A stretch of DNA of 64,000 nt from Bacteroidales bacterium UBA2712 (GTDB lineage: Bacteria; Bacteroidota; Bacteroidia; Bacteroidales; Paludibacteraceae), in contig DEKW01000005.1 of assembly GCA_002354055.1 (NCBI GenBank), positions 124,001-188,000 on the forward strand, in the 5' to 3' direction. A program made the position numbers and the translations under genes. The notes below the pieces were generated by a model, which worked only from the letters and a program-made list of their open reading frames with translations, ran no database searches and was not told the origin of the DNA. This document shows positions 43,761-49,683 of this stretch, in pieces. Numbering within the stretch: position 1 is the stretch's first letter; the number at the start of each line of letters is the position of its first letter.

Positions 43761-44112
43761 CGGTGTAAAATTCGTTTAAACGGTTTAACATTATGTCTAA
43801 GGTGCTCTGACCAAACATGTCGGTTAGAATGCAGCCTTGTGAGTGTTCGGGTTTCGTGCCTCGATGGATGCGTATCCCTTCTCTGTCGGGCACGTTCTCC
43901 AAAATGGGCAGTAGTTTCTTAAACTTATACGAGTAGGTGCGCTTGAGGGGGTACGTCCCTGCGGGGATGATAAAATCCGCATTCTCGAGGGTCTTGATGG
44001 TAATATCTTCCTCCTCTCGGTCGCTGCAGGGGTACTGGGTAAAGGGGATTACGAGAAAACCTATGACGGCGTTACCGGTTTTGCTCGTTCTGGTTAGCGT
44101 TAGGGTGATCAT
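43699..44112 (-). CDS. DUF5675 family protein
   Basis: 137 residues. FIIPAGTYPLKRTYSYKFKKLLPIL, NVPDREGIRIHRGTKPEHSQGCIL and the His/Cys arrangement fit DUF5675, a family regularly encoded beside phage holins and with an L,D-transpeptidase-like His...Cys pattern (family knowledge, from memory). Probably a wall-acting enzyme of the lysis cassette. Strongly Asp/Gly/Ser-rich C-terminal tail. Confidence 0.75.
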   Translation of the reverse strand: MITLTLTRTSKTGNAVIGFLVIPFTQYPCSDREEEDITIKTLENADFIIPAGTYPLKRTYSYKFKKLLPILENVPDREGIRIHRGTKPEHSQGCILTDMFGQSTLDIMLNRLNEFYTDEEIVLSVVDAFDDGSGSGL

Positions 44113-44223
44113 TTCTGTTGCGGTTTTTATAATGATAGTCGATGCCCTCGTCGGAAGCGGCGATCAATGACTTCCTTACTTCGTAACTCGTGTAATTGTC
44201 GCGCTTCCTCCTCTCCCCAGAAA

Positions 44224-44436
44224 TTAAAATTTCCGGGGGCCCCGGTGTCGATAAGCATAATCGACACCCATAATTGCACCTGCAAAGGTAGCAGCTTCTC
44301 CAAAGGCGACGAGGACGGTCTCGTGGATCTCTCCGGCGGGGTCGATCTGGATGCCAACATGGAGCAGTACAAGACCACCGAGGACGACCAGTGCGGCGAT
44401 GATAAGTTGGGCAATATTTTCGGGCGATTTGTTCAT
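44224..44436 (-). CDS. Holin-like small membrane protein
   Basis: 70 residues, two hydrophobic segments (about 9-28 and 42-60), a charged N-terminus (NKSPEN) and a basic tail (YRHRGPRKF). Its position directly before a DUF5675 gene and a small lipoprotein is what a holin would have. It is preceded within 15 bases by a strongly structured leader (44452-44588). Not matched to a named holin family. Confidence 0.55.
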   Translation of the reverse strand: MNKSPENIAQLIIAALVVLGGLVLLHVGIQIDPAGEIHETVLVAFGEAATFAGAIMGVDYAYRHRGPRKF

Positions 44437-44451
44437 ATGCGAGTTTAATTG

Positions 44452-44588
44452 TTTTGAGGCTCATAAGCCTTTGGCTGATGTATTCTCCTCGAAAACGGGC
44501 GCTCCCAGCGCCCCCTCCCGTCCGCTTCCCCAAGCGGAAGCTACTGTTTTTACGGAGAACACATCACCTCTTACGAGGAGCCTCAAAA
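44452..44588 (-). ncRNA. Candidate structured leader RNA before holin-like gene
   Basis: Folded by eye on the minus strand: P1 of 10-11 bp closes the element (44578-44588 with 44452-44462, TTTTGAGGCTC/GAGCCTCAAAA). P2 is CCTC-GTAA-GAGG with a GNRA loop (44567-44578). P3 pairs 44554-44565 with 44477-44488, 12 bp including one G-U that would be an A-C mismatch on the plus strand, which favours minus-strand RNA. Two 7-bp hairpins sit inside P3 (44521-44538 and 44497-44513), and P4 is AGCC-AAA-GGCT (44466-44476). A promoter lies 38 bases upstream and the holin-like ATG 16 bases downstream. No matching described RNA family is known to me. Confidence 0.6.
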
Positions 44589-44625
44589 AGGCGGGGGTAA
44601 GAGAGGGGCTTATCGAAATCCGGTG

Positions 44626-44656
44626 CAAAGGTAGTACAAAAAAACGAAGCCACCAA
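44626..44656 (-). promoter_or_regulatory. Promoter for lysis-like cassette
   Basis: Minus strand: TTG, 20 bases, TACCTTTG. Transcription would start near 44619 and read the structured leader first. The -33 box lacks the usual CATAT extension. Confidence 0.7.
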
Positions 44657-44703
44657 GAAAGTGACTTCGCGAAGTATGGCAAAGACATAGTTATCGGAAA
44701 AAC

Positions 44704-44940
44704 TTAGTCTTTTGTGAGGTCGTAGCCCGCATACCGAGAGAAATGTATCGCTTCTCCGAGGGTTAGATAAGGCTCACCATTCTTCCTCTTCCTATCGGCG
44801 AATTGTAAGCGCGAACACCGTCCGTGTTTGGTAATCCACCCGTAAAGGAGTATGTTCAAGCCGTACAAGCCGACATCGGCGTGTATGGCTCTTTCAAGTC
44901 GCGCGGTTAGTTGCGCGAATGTTACTGCATCTTTCTTCAT
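44704..44940 (-). CDS. Small island protein, unknown
   Basis: 78 residues, soluble, basic; helical N-terminus (TFAQLTARLERAIHADVG) and a LQFADRKRKNGEPYLTLGEA stretch. Not recognised. Its ATG overlaps the stop of the upstream gene (4 bases), supporting a real co-translated gene. Confidence 0.6.
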   Translation of the reverse strand: MKKDAVTFAQLTARLERAIHADVGLYGLNILLYGWITKHGRCSRLQFADRKRKNGEPYLTLGEAIHFSRYAGYDLTKD

Positions 44941-45263
44941 AAGTTTAATTTTTCTTTGAGGGTTAATACATCGGCAGCGGATGACTCGTGTCGGATGTCA
45001 CGAGCACCCGACAAAGAAACACCGGCTTCGGAGAGGGCAGACTGAAACTCACAGCGCGGGACGCGGATGTCGGTGATGTGGGTATTGAGTTGGGCTAGAT
45101 AGGCACAAAAGAAGATGAAACGAAGGTGCCCGTTGGCAGGGATCTCACCCTTCGAGTTGCGCTTAGCGAAAAAGCCGTTTTTGCGTCTCTGGATGTGGTA
45201 TCCGAAGCCTTTTCCGAGAGAGCCTGTAAAGGACTCACATCGTTTTGATAAGATGATTTCCAT
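44937..45263 (-). CDS. Small island protein, unknown
   Basis: 108 residues, basic N-terminal half (GFGYHIQRRKNGFFAKRNSKG) and a helical rest. No recognised domain. Overlaps the next gene by 4 bases; a 44-base gap separates it from the upstream gene. Confidence 0.6.
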   Translation of the reverse strand: MEIILSKRCESFTGSLGKGFGYHIQRRKNGFFAKRNSKGEIPANGHLRFIFFCAYLAQLNTHITDIRVPRCEFQSALSEAGVSLSGARDIRHESSAADVLTLKEKLNL

Positions 45264-45307
45264 AATTCTGAACTCGTAATTAGTCCGATTTTAGTCCTAC
45301 TTAAGTA

Positions 45308-45562
45308 CTACTTAAGTCCTACATTAGTCGCACTTTCTTCCTTACGTTTCTTTTTTGCCTCGCGGACGTAGAAGCGTCTGGCGGGTTCGACGAGCCGGAA
45401 GAGAAAATCAAAGGCTTTCCGGTCAGAGACAAGCATTCGCATGATGCGTTCGTCGTGCTTGAAGGCCTCCTTGGATGTCGGGGCTTCGATGAGGGATCCT
45501 GTGTACCGGATGGCGAACTTAGAGTTGGTTACTTCAATGTTAAGAATAGTTTTGCGTTTCAT
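45308..45562 (-). CDS. Small island protein, unknown
   Basis: 84 residues from MKRKTILNIEVTNSKF; an upstream in-frame ATG at 45607 would add 15 residues of unlikely composition. Beta-strand start, then helices, with a very basic tail (AKKKRKEE). Not recognised. Confidence 0.6.
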   Translation of the reverse strand: MKRKTILNIEVTNSKFAIRYTGSLIEAPTSKEAFKHDERIMRMLVSDRKAFDFLFRLVEPARRFYVREAKKKRKEESATNVGLK

Positions 45563-45648
45563 AATTTTTGGGGTTTTGTGCCGCATACAACGCGGCGTAA
45601 TTAACAAAATAGGGTTTCTGGATGCGCTTTCTCAAAGCGCGTAATTAA

Positions 45649-46029
45649 CTAATTTCGGGGAGTGATGTCGGTCATTTGCCAGACGCGTGCTTCATCGGCG
45701 GTGTAGATGCCGAAGGTGCCTTGGTACTTGGCAGAGACCATTTTGGATTCCCGCATGAGTCGGTCGGCTAAGGGTCGTCCGTTCCAGTCGGTGGGGTACG
45801 GGTGGCAGTTAGTAACGATCTCATAGGGCGTACCGTAGAAGCCTTCTCCTCGCCATTTGCGGTAGAGGAGATAGAGATAGAGGCGTCGCTGGTCTTGCAG
45901 GGGGAGGGCATCCCACGCTTTGCCGAGGCGCTCATCGATGGAATAGCGGCGCTCGGGGTCGATGAGTTTCATCAGGTGGACGAGCGAACGGCCGAACCTT
46001 TTAGCTAATGCTTCGTCTATGGTTTCCAT
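45649..46029 (-). CDS. Small island protein, unknown
   Basis: 126 residues from METIDEALAKRFGRSL. The frame stays open 216 bases further upstream, but that part is a low-complexity LACSF repeat encoded by the tandem array at 46131-46267 and is unlikely to be translated. Features: DPERRYSIDERLGKAWDALP and LYLYLLYRKWRGEGFYG, typical of small phage proteins with helices. Function unknown. Confidence 0.6.
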   Translation of the reverse strand: METIDEALAKRFGRSLVHLMKLIDPERRYSIDERLGKAWDALPLQDQRRLYLYLLYRKWRGEGFYGTPYEIVTNCHPYPTDWNGRPLADRLMRESKMVSAKYQGTFGIYTADEARVWQMTDITPRN

Positions 46030-46130
46030 AAGGGGGATTTTTTGGAATTTATAAAATAAATTATTTTTTAAGAGATTTATACACCCGCATGGTTTTCTCT
46101 TTGCTACTTTCTCTTTTAGCGGGTAGCTTG

Positions 46131-46267
46131 TATTTATTTTGCATGATTTTTGGTAAAAAAGATACAAGCTAAAATGAAAAAAGGAACAAGCTAAACATAA
46201 AAAGGAACAAGCTAAGTATAAAAAGGAACAAGCCAAAAAATACAAGCTAAAAGATACAAGCTAAAGA
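46131..46267. repeat. Iteron-like ACAAGCTAA array with inverted copy
   Basis: Three tandem 21-bp units (46178-46198, 46199-46219, 46220-46240) begin aaaaaggaacaag. They are flanked by shorter tacaagctaaa units on both sides and one inverted copy (tagcttgtat, 46131-46140). It sits in a 270-bp gap between two island genes. It could be a protein-binding array or part of the short-repeat family of this genome. Confidence 0.75.
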
Positions 46268-46302
46268 TACTACCGCAAAATCGTCGAAAAGGAGTTTCAT
46301 AA

Positions 46303-46515
46303 TCAGCCAAATAAATCATCGTAACAGCACTCGCATAGGCGACCGTATGGAGATGGGCTAGAATCTTCAATTGAGATCATTTCTCCGCACCGTGAGCAGT
46401 ATGTAAGTTCTACTTCTGCGCAGTCCGGGCAGGCGTATATATCGGCGGCTTCGTAGTGGGTCGCTTCATTTTTCGGCAGTGTCTTGCCGCAATATTCACA
46501 TTGAACTGTTTCCAT
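46303..46515 (-). CDS. Zinc-ribbon protein
   Basis: 70 residues with four CxxC pairs (CEYCG, CPDC, CSRCG, CECC), enough for two zinc sites. Small treble-clef/zinc-ribbon proteins like this are frequent in phage and plasmid early regions. Overlaps the 50-residue gene upstream by 20 bases. Confidence 0.7.
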   Translation of the reverse strand: METVQCEYCGKTLPKNEATHYEAADIYACPDCAEVELTYCSRCGEMISIEDSSPSPYGRLCECCYDDLFG

Positions 46516-46648
46516 ACATTTTTTGGTTTAACTCATTTCGTAGATTTTCGAAGGTAGAGAATAAGTCCCAATCTCCGATAGACTCTGCCAGGTCTTGGCA
46601 GTCGCAACAATGTTGATACATCTTGCGGAGGGTTTCTAATTTGTCCAT
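46496..46648 (-). CDS. 50-residue island protein, unknown
   Basis: A short frame (MDKLETLRKMYQHCCDCQDL ...) with a coherent amphipathic composition, four bases after the DUF2693 gene stop and running 20 bases into the zinc-ribbon gene. The tight tiling is the main support. No family recognised. Confidence 0.5.
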   Translation of the reverse strand: MDKLETLRKMYQHCCDCQDLAESIGDWDLFSTFENLRNELNQKMYGNSSM

Positions 46649-46652
46649 AGGG

Positions 46653-46925
46653 CTAATCGGTTAGTTTGAGAGCTCGGGAATATGACCAAAGGGTGTCGAT
46701 ACGCATGGATCGCCAGGCCTTTTTGTCGATATCGTAGAAGGTGACGGTCCGTCGCTCGTAGGCGGCTTGTTGCTCGGGAGAGCGGGTGCCTTTTGGGGTG
46801 TCGGGCGTGGGTACGAGGTCGGGGCAGGTGGTGCCGCGGGCGGGGCGGAGCGAGCCGTCGATCTTCTGAAACTGAAAGAGCACGATACCCTCGTGCAGGG
46901 CTTTTCTTAAGTCTTGAATGTCCAT
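46653..46925 (-). CDS. DUF2693-type SH3-barrel protein
   Basis: 90 residues: LRKALHEGIVLFQFQKIDGSLRPARGTT, later VTFYDIDKKAWRSMRIDTLW. This pattern matches the DUF2693/SH3 beta-barrel proteins frequent in Bacteroidales mobile elements (family knowledge). Role unknown; in an early-gene block after the HNH gene. Confidence 0.72.
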   Translation of the reverse strand: MDIQDLRKALHEGIVLFQFQKIDGSLRPARGTTCPDLVPTPDTPKGTRSPEQQAAYERRTVTFYDIDKKAWRSMRIDTLWSYSRALKLTD

Positions 46926-46973
46926 AATTGTAGGGGGGTTGTTCGCGCAATGATGCGCGAAAATTGCACAATG

Positions 46974-47603
46974 TTAACACTCCTGATGGCGGGAGATTTC
47001 GAGATCCATAATGGCAGCACCGTCCACTATCTGGAACTTCGGACCGACAAAGATGCGGAGGAGTTCATCGCGGGTGAGGCGGCTGTAGTGATATACGGAG
47101 TGGGTAGCTTTCCATTCAGCCATCCGCTCGAAGCCTTCGAGGATGATACCGGGGTACATAGCAACGATGATGCCGTGGTTGCGGAGTTTGCGGAGGAAGC
47201 CTCCATCGCGATAGTTGATGGCTTGCGGCACGGCACGGAGATTGCGGATGTCGTTATTGAGAGGGTTGCCGTCGATATGGTCGATGGTGTAGCCTGCAGG
47301 GATCTCACCTTTGAAGGTCAGGTACTTCAGGCGGGCGAGAAACATATTCCCAGCCCGTTCGGGTATTTTCAGGTACCGCGTGGTATTCTTTTTATGCTTT
47401 TCGTGCGGGATGAGATCCAACTTAATCTTTCCGTAGGCGGAAAAGACATCGTTGGTCTTAGGATGTAACCAGATGGCGTAGCCGTTGGTGTAACGTGTGT
47501 CGGCTTTGGTGTAGCCGTGAGAAAGGAACCACGTCCGGGGGATGGGTTCGCGTTTGGGTTTGTACTCTCGTTGGTGGAGAGGTTGAATAATTTGATTTTT
47601 CAT
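46974..47603 (-). CDS. HNH endonuclease
   Basis: 209 residues. The HNH motif is GYTIDHIDGNPLNNDIRNLRAV, with the paired His/Asn/His-like ligands of phage-type HNH homing nucleases; the N-terminal part (about 20-85) carries a NUMOD-like YTNGYAIWLHPKTNDVFS stretch. Such free-standing HNH genes are a mark of phage or mobile DNA. First gene of the island's minus-strand series. Confidence 0.82.
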   Translation of the reverse strand: MKNQIIQPLHQREYKPKREPIPRTWFLSHGYTKADTRYTNGYAIWLHPKTNDVFSAYGKIKLDLIPHEKHKKNTTRYLKIPERAGNMFLARLKYLTFKGEIPAGYTIDHIDGNPLNNDIRNLRAVPQAINYRDGGFLRKLRNHGIIVAMYPGIILEGFERMAEWKATHSVYHYSRLTRDELLRIFVGPKFQIVDGAAIMDLEISRHQEC

Positions 47604-47646
47604 AATGCATCGGACTCGGGGATGGTTAGTTATCCGAAATCCGGTG

Positions 47647-47722
47647 CAAAGGTAGGGGTTTTAATGTCGCCTGCGAGGGACAAATGTCGCTTAATTTGTC
47701 GCCTGTGTCGCATAATTGTCGC
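47647..47722. promoter_or_regulatory. TACCTTTGC box with a cluster of five GTCGC repeats
   Basis: Minus-strand TACCTTTG at 47647-47654 would be the -7 box of the HNH unit, but the -33 TTG is missing at the normal spacing. Just upstream, (T)GTCGC occurs five times (47666, 47686, 47698, 47707, 47718), mostly at 9-12 base spacing. It looks like an activator- or repressor-binding array that stands in for the missing -33 box (inference). Confidence 0.6.
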
Positions 47723-47751
47723 CTGGGAATTTTTTGTAGAAAAAAACATAT

Positions 47752-47776
47752 AAAACCCCTCATTGAGAAGGGTTTT
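47752..47776 (-). terminator. Probable terminator after the 106-residue gene
   Basis: AAAACCC / GGGTTTT stem followed on the minus strand by a T-rich run. It is mutually exclusive in part with the larger fold at 47758-47883. Confidence 0.6.
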
Positions 47777-47883
47777 GTAGGGGTACAAAACAAAAAACCG
47801 CCCCGCCAGCCTACCGATAAATAAATTTACCGTAGTCCGTCAGGACGGATCTTCACCGCAGCGCGGTACCCCTCTCAATGAGG
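47758..47883. ncRNA. Candidate structured element downstream of the 106-residue gene
   Basis: Perfect 10-bp closing arms (CCTCATTGAG 47758-47767 / CTCAATGAGG 47874-47883), a second perfect 7-bp stem inside (GGGGTAC 47780-47786 / GTACCCC 47866-47872), and inner hairpins GTCC...GGAC (47835-47846) and ACCGC...GCGGT (47855-47867). The latter shares two bases with the second stem, so the two exclude each other. Strand not determined. Confidence 0.5.
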
Positions 47884-47901
47884 CAATAAACCTAAAAAAA
47901 A

Positions 47902-48222
47902 TTATATATTTCTCTGGATGTTTCTGCCGAGTGATTTGTCGTCCACAAACCACCCGAACTCCTTAGTGAGGAGGATGCATAGTTCTTTGCGGTTATGATG
48001 GGAGCAATAATCTTTGAAAGACTCGTCGTATCTCTTGCGTTCCTCTATATAGAGCCGCACGCCGTTATAGTCTCCTTCCCGGGGGATCGGAGGGGTGTAG
48101 GGTTTTTCTTTGGGCGTTTCCTCAATAGGGGCTACTTCTTCTGTAACCTGTTCCTTTTTTGAGTTTTGGGAGTTGGATTCGTAAAAATTAATCACTCCGA
48201 AGTTGTTGATGTTATTGACCAT
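47902..48222 (-). CDS. 106-residue orphan protein with INNFG motif
   Basis: Starts MVNNINNFGVINFYESN; the frame is open further to 48297, but that would read through the structured leader. The middle (about 20-45) is a Glu/Pro/Lys-rich linker, and the C-terminal half (about 50-106) is a charged helical domain ending KEFGWFVDDKSLGRNIQRN. The N-terminal NNINNFGVINFYE resembles the end of the adjacent specificity subunit, ANINNYGTVNIYEK. No function recognised. It has its own promoter and leader. Confidence 0.65.
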   Translation of the reverse strand: MVNNINNFGVINFYESNSQNSKKEQVTEEVAPIEETPKEKPYTPPIPREGDYNGVRLYIEERKRYDESFKDYCSHHNRKELCILLTKEFGWFVDDKSLGRNIQRNI

Positions 48223-48265
48223 GATTGTTTTACATAAAAAAAATGCATGGGCAAGTGGAACACAA

Positions 48266-48356
48266 GACAAGTCGGCGGATTTGCAACTATGTCCCACCTA
48301 CCCATACAAGGTGTTTGGGACATATTTCTTCTGTTGCTTAAGTTTGCCGACTTGTC
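48266..48356 (-). ncRNA. Candidate rod-like structured leader RNA
   Basis: A 91-base segment closed by perfect 11-bp arms (GACAAGTCGGC 48266-48276 / GCCGACTTGTC 48346-48356). Inside, GCAAC/GTTGC (48283-48287 with 48333-48337) and ATGTCCCA/TGGGACAT (48289-48296 with 48316-48323) extend it as a rod. It lies between a promoter (48424-48454) and the ATG of the 106-residue gene, about 44 bases before the latter. Confidence 0.6.
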
Positions 48357-48423
48357 TAAAAGGAATATGCCTTTACAAAATAAATATTTTCCCCGTTTTA
48401 GCGTCTTGGAGTCTAAGACGGTG

Positions 48424-48454
48424 CAAAGGTACTGCTTTTTTGCGAGATACGCAA
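48424..48454 (-). promoter_or_regulatory. Promoter for the 106-residue gene
   Basis: Minus strand: TTGCGTATCTCG with TACCTTTG 20 bases after the TTG. The first 12 bases are the same as in the restriction-modification promoter at 51983-52013. Confidence 0.8.
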
Positions 48455-48483
48455 ATATAAATGTATCTTTCTTGAATTTTTTT

Positions 48484-49683
48484 CTATTTTTCGTAGATGT
48501 TTACGGTGCCGTAGTTGTTTATATTGGCTTGTTGTTGGGCTTCCATCGCTCGACGCATTTTGATCACCTCTTTTTTTACCTCCATTAACTCATCCACCAC
48601 CTCATTTGGTTTGCTCGGCTCGATGTTTTTGGAGAACGGCAGGGATTTGATATAGTCCTCCATGAATTGCCAATCGGGGGTGCCAGAGGGGGTTGCTGGG
48701 AGTTTGATGCGGGACTTCTTCATTGCTTCTAAATCCCATTTTCTTCCATAACAAAATCTGTATTGCTCTTTCTCAATAAGCGTGCATATAAATAAAGCGA
48801 TATATCTATTGAGATTGAATTTCGGATACAATACATTAACATCATCGGTAGCCCAAAACTCCTTATCTTGATAGAAAGCATATCCGATTGAACCATTGTA
48901 CGAAACCGTGATAGTATTAGCCTCGTGTAATTGTGAATCATTACCAATAAATGCAGATAACCCATTATTAGAGTCTATAGCACCTATGTAAGGGATATTA
49001 CCATCTATCATATCCGCTTGTGTGAGACGTTTACCTTTTCTAATATCAAAAATACTCTCGTAAACAAACCATTTCCAATCTTGTGTATTGAGTTTCATGT
49101 TTTCTTGTTTTCGCGGGGTGGTGTCGTATTTTTGGAGCCAGACCTTTTGGGCTTTCTTTGGGAGTTGGGGGATAATTTGGTCTTTGACGAAATCTTCCAT
49201 ATATTTCCAATCGGGGGTGCCTTCTTGGGTTACAGGGAGTTTGATTTTGGATGAAGGCATACGTATAGGTCTCCATTTGCGTCCATAAGCCCATCTAAAC
49301 CGCTCTTTCTCGATAAGAGTACAAAGGAATAATGCGATATATGGATTTATCTCGTGACCTTTTAAGTATAAAGGGTTTACGTCATGAGTACAAGTAAATG
49401 GTTTCGCTTGAAAATATGCATAGCCGACTGAGCCATTATTGGTTACCGCTATACAATTTTCGAAGATCTTTTCTTCCATCGGAGAGTTACTGCCATCACC
49501 TGTTTTTGTTGTCACAGCTATCGTCTCCAAATCCGAATGAGAGGTTACGCCATTATTGGAGTCCGTAGCTCCAATAAACGGAATATCTCCTTCGGGATTA
49601 TCTTCCGGCTTTTTATTATAGAAGCCGTGCTTTATATCAAAGATTTCGTCATAGCGAAACCATTTCCACGTACTTGTATCCAT
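48484..49683 (-). CDS. Specificity subunit (HsdS/BcgI-B-like)
   Basis: A 399-residue DNA-recognition subunit with two tandem target-recognition domains of the Methylase_S type: residues about 5-180 (WKWFRYDEIFDIKHGF ... IPFIGATDSNNGV) and about 205-360 (WKWFVYESIFDIRKGKRL ... IPYIGAIDSNNGL), each ending in an SSKIKLP / KSRIKLP turn and a PDW..ME helix. The C-terminus has a helix and ANINNYGTVNIYEK, related to the start of the 106-residue neighbour. The pairing with a nuclease-methyltransferase fusion suggests the type IIB (BcgI) arrangement rather than classical type I. Starts immediately after the methyltransferase stop. Confidence 0.88.
   Translation of the reverse strand: MDTSTWKWFRYDEIFDIKHGFYNKKPEDNPEGDIPFIGATDSNNGVTSHSDLETIAVTTKTGDGSNSPMEEKIFENCIAVTNNGSVGYAYFQAKPFTCTHDVNPLYLKGHEINPYIALFLCTLIEKERFRWAYGRKWRPIRMPSSKIKLPVTQEGTPDWKYMEDFVKDQIIPQLPKKAQKVWLQKYDTTPRKQENMKLNTQDWKWFVYESIFDIRKGKRLTQADMIDGNIPYIGAIDSNNGLSAFIGNDSQLHEANTITVSYNGSIGYAFYQDKEFWATDDVNVLYPKFNLNRYIALFICTLIEKEQYRFCYGRKWDLEAMKKSRIKLPATPSGTPDWQFMEDYIKSLPFSKNIEPSKPNEVVDELMEVKKEVIKMRRAMEAQQQANINNYGTVNIYEK

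Noticed and set aside
44113..44223. A possible short gene between the holin-like and DUF5675 genes
   Set aside because: Open frames cross the region but none has a convincing start; left unannotated.
46030..46245. N-terminal extension of the 126-residue gene with LACSF repeats
   Set aside because: It is encoded by the tandem DNA array, has signal-like low complexity, and the internal ATG at 46029 gives a normal protein start.
46131..46267. CRISPR array
   Set aside because: The units are contiguous 21-bp tandem repeats without unique spacers, and no cas genes are present.
48266..48356. Retron-like RNA (inverted arms around an inner hairpin)
   Set aside because: No reverse transcriptase gene is next to it, and the downstream protein has no RT motifs.
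47758..48356. Type III toxin-antitoxin (ToxIN-like) RNA plus protein
   Set aside because: The RNA segments are not tandem repeats and the protein does not resemble ToxN-type RNases.
48357..48483. Possible small plus-strand protein over the structured leader
   Set aside because: The frame crosses the promoter and the hairpin arms and has no coherent composition.
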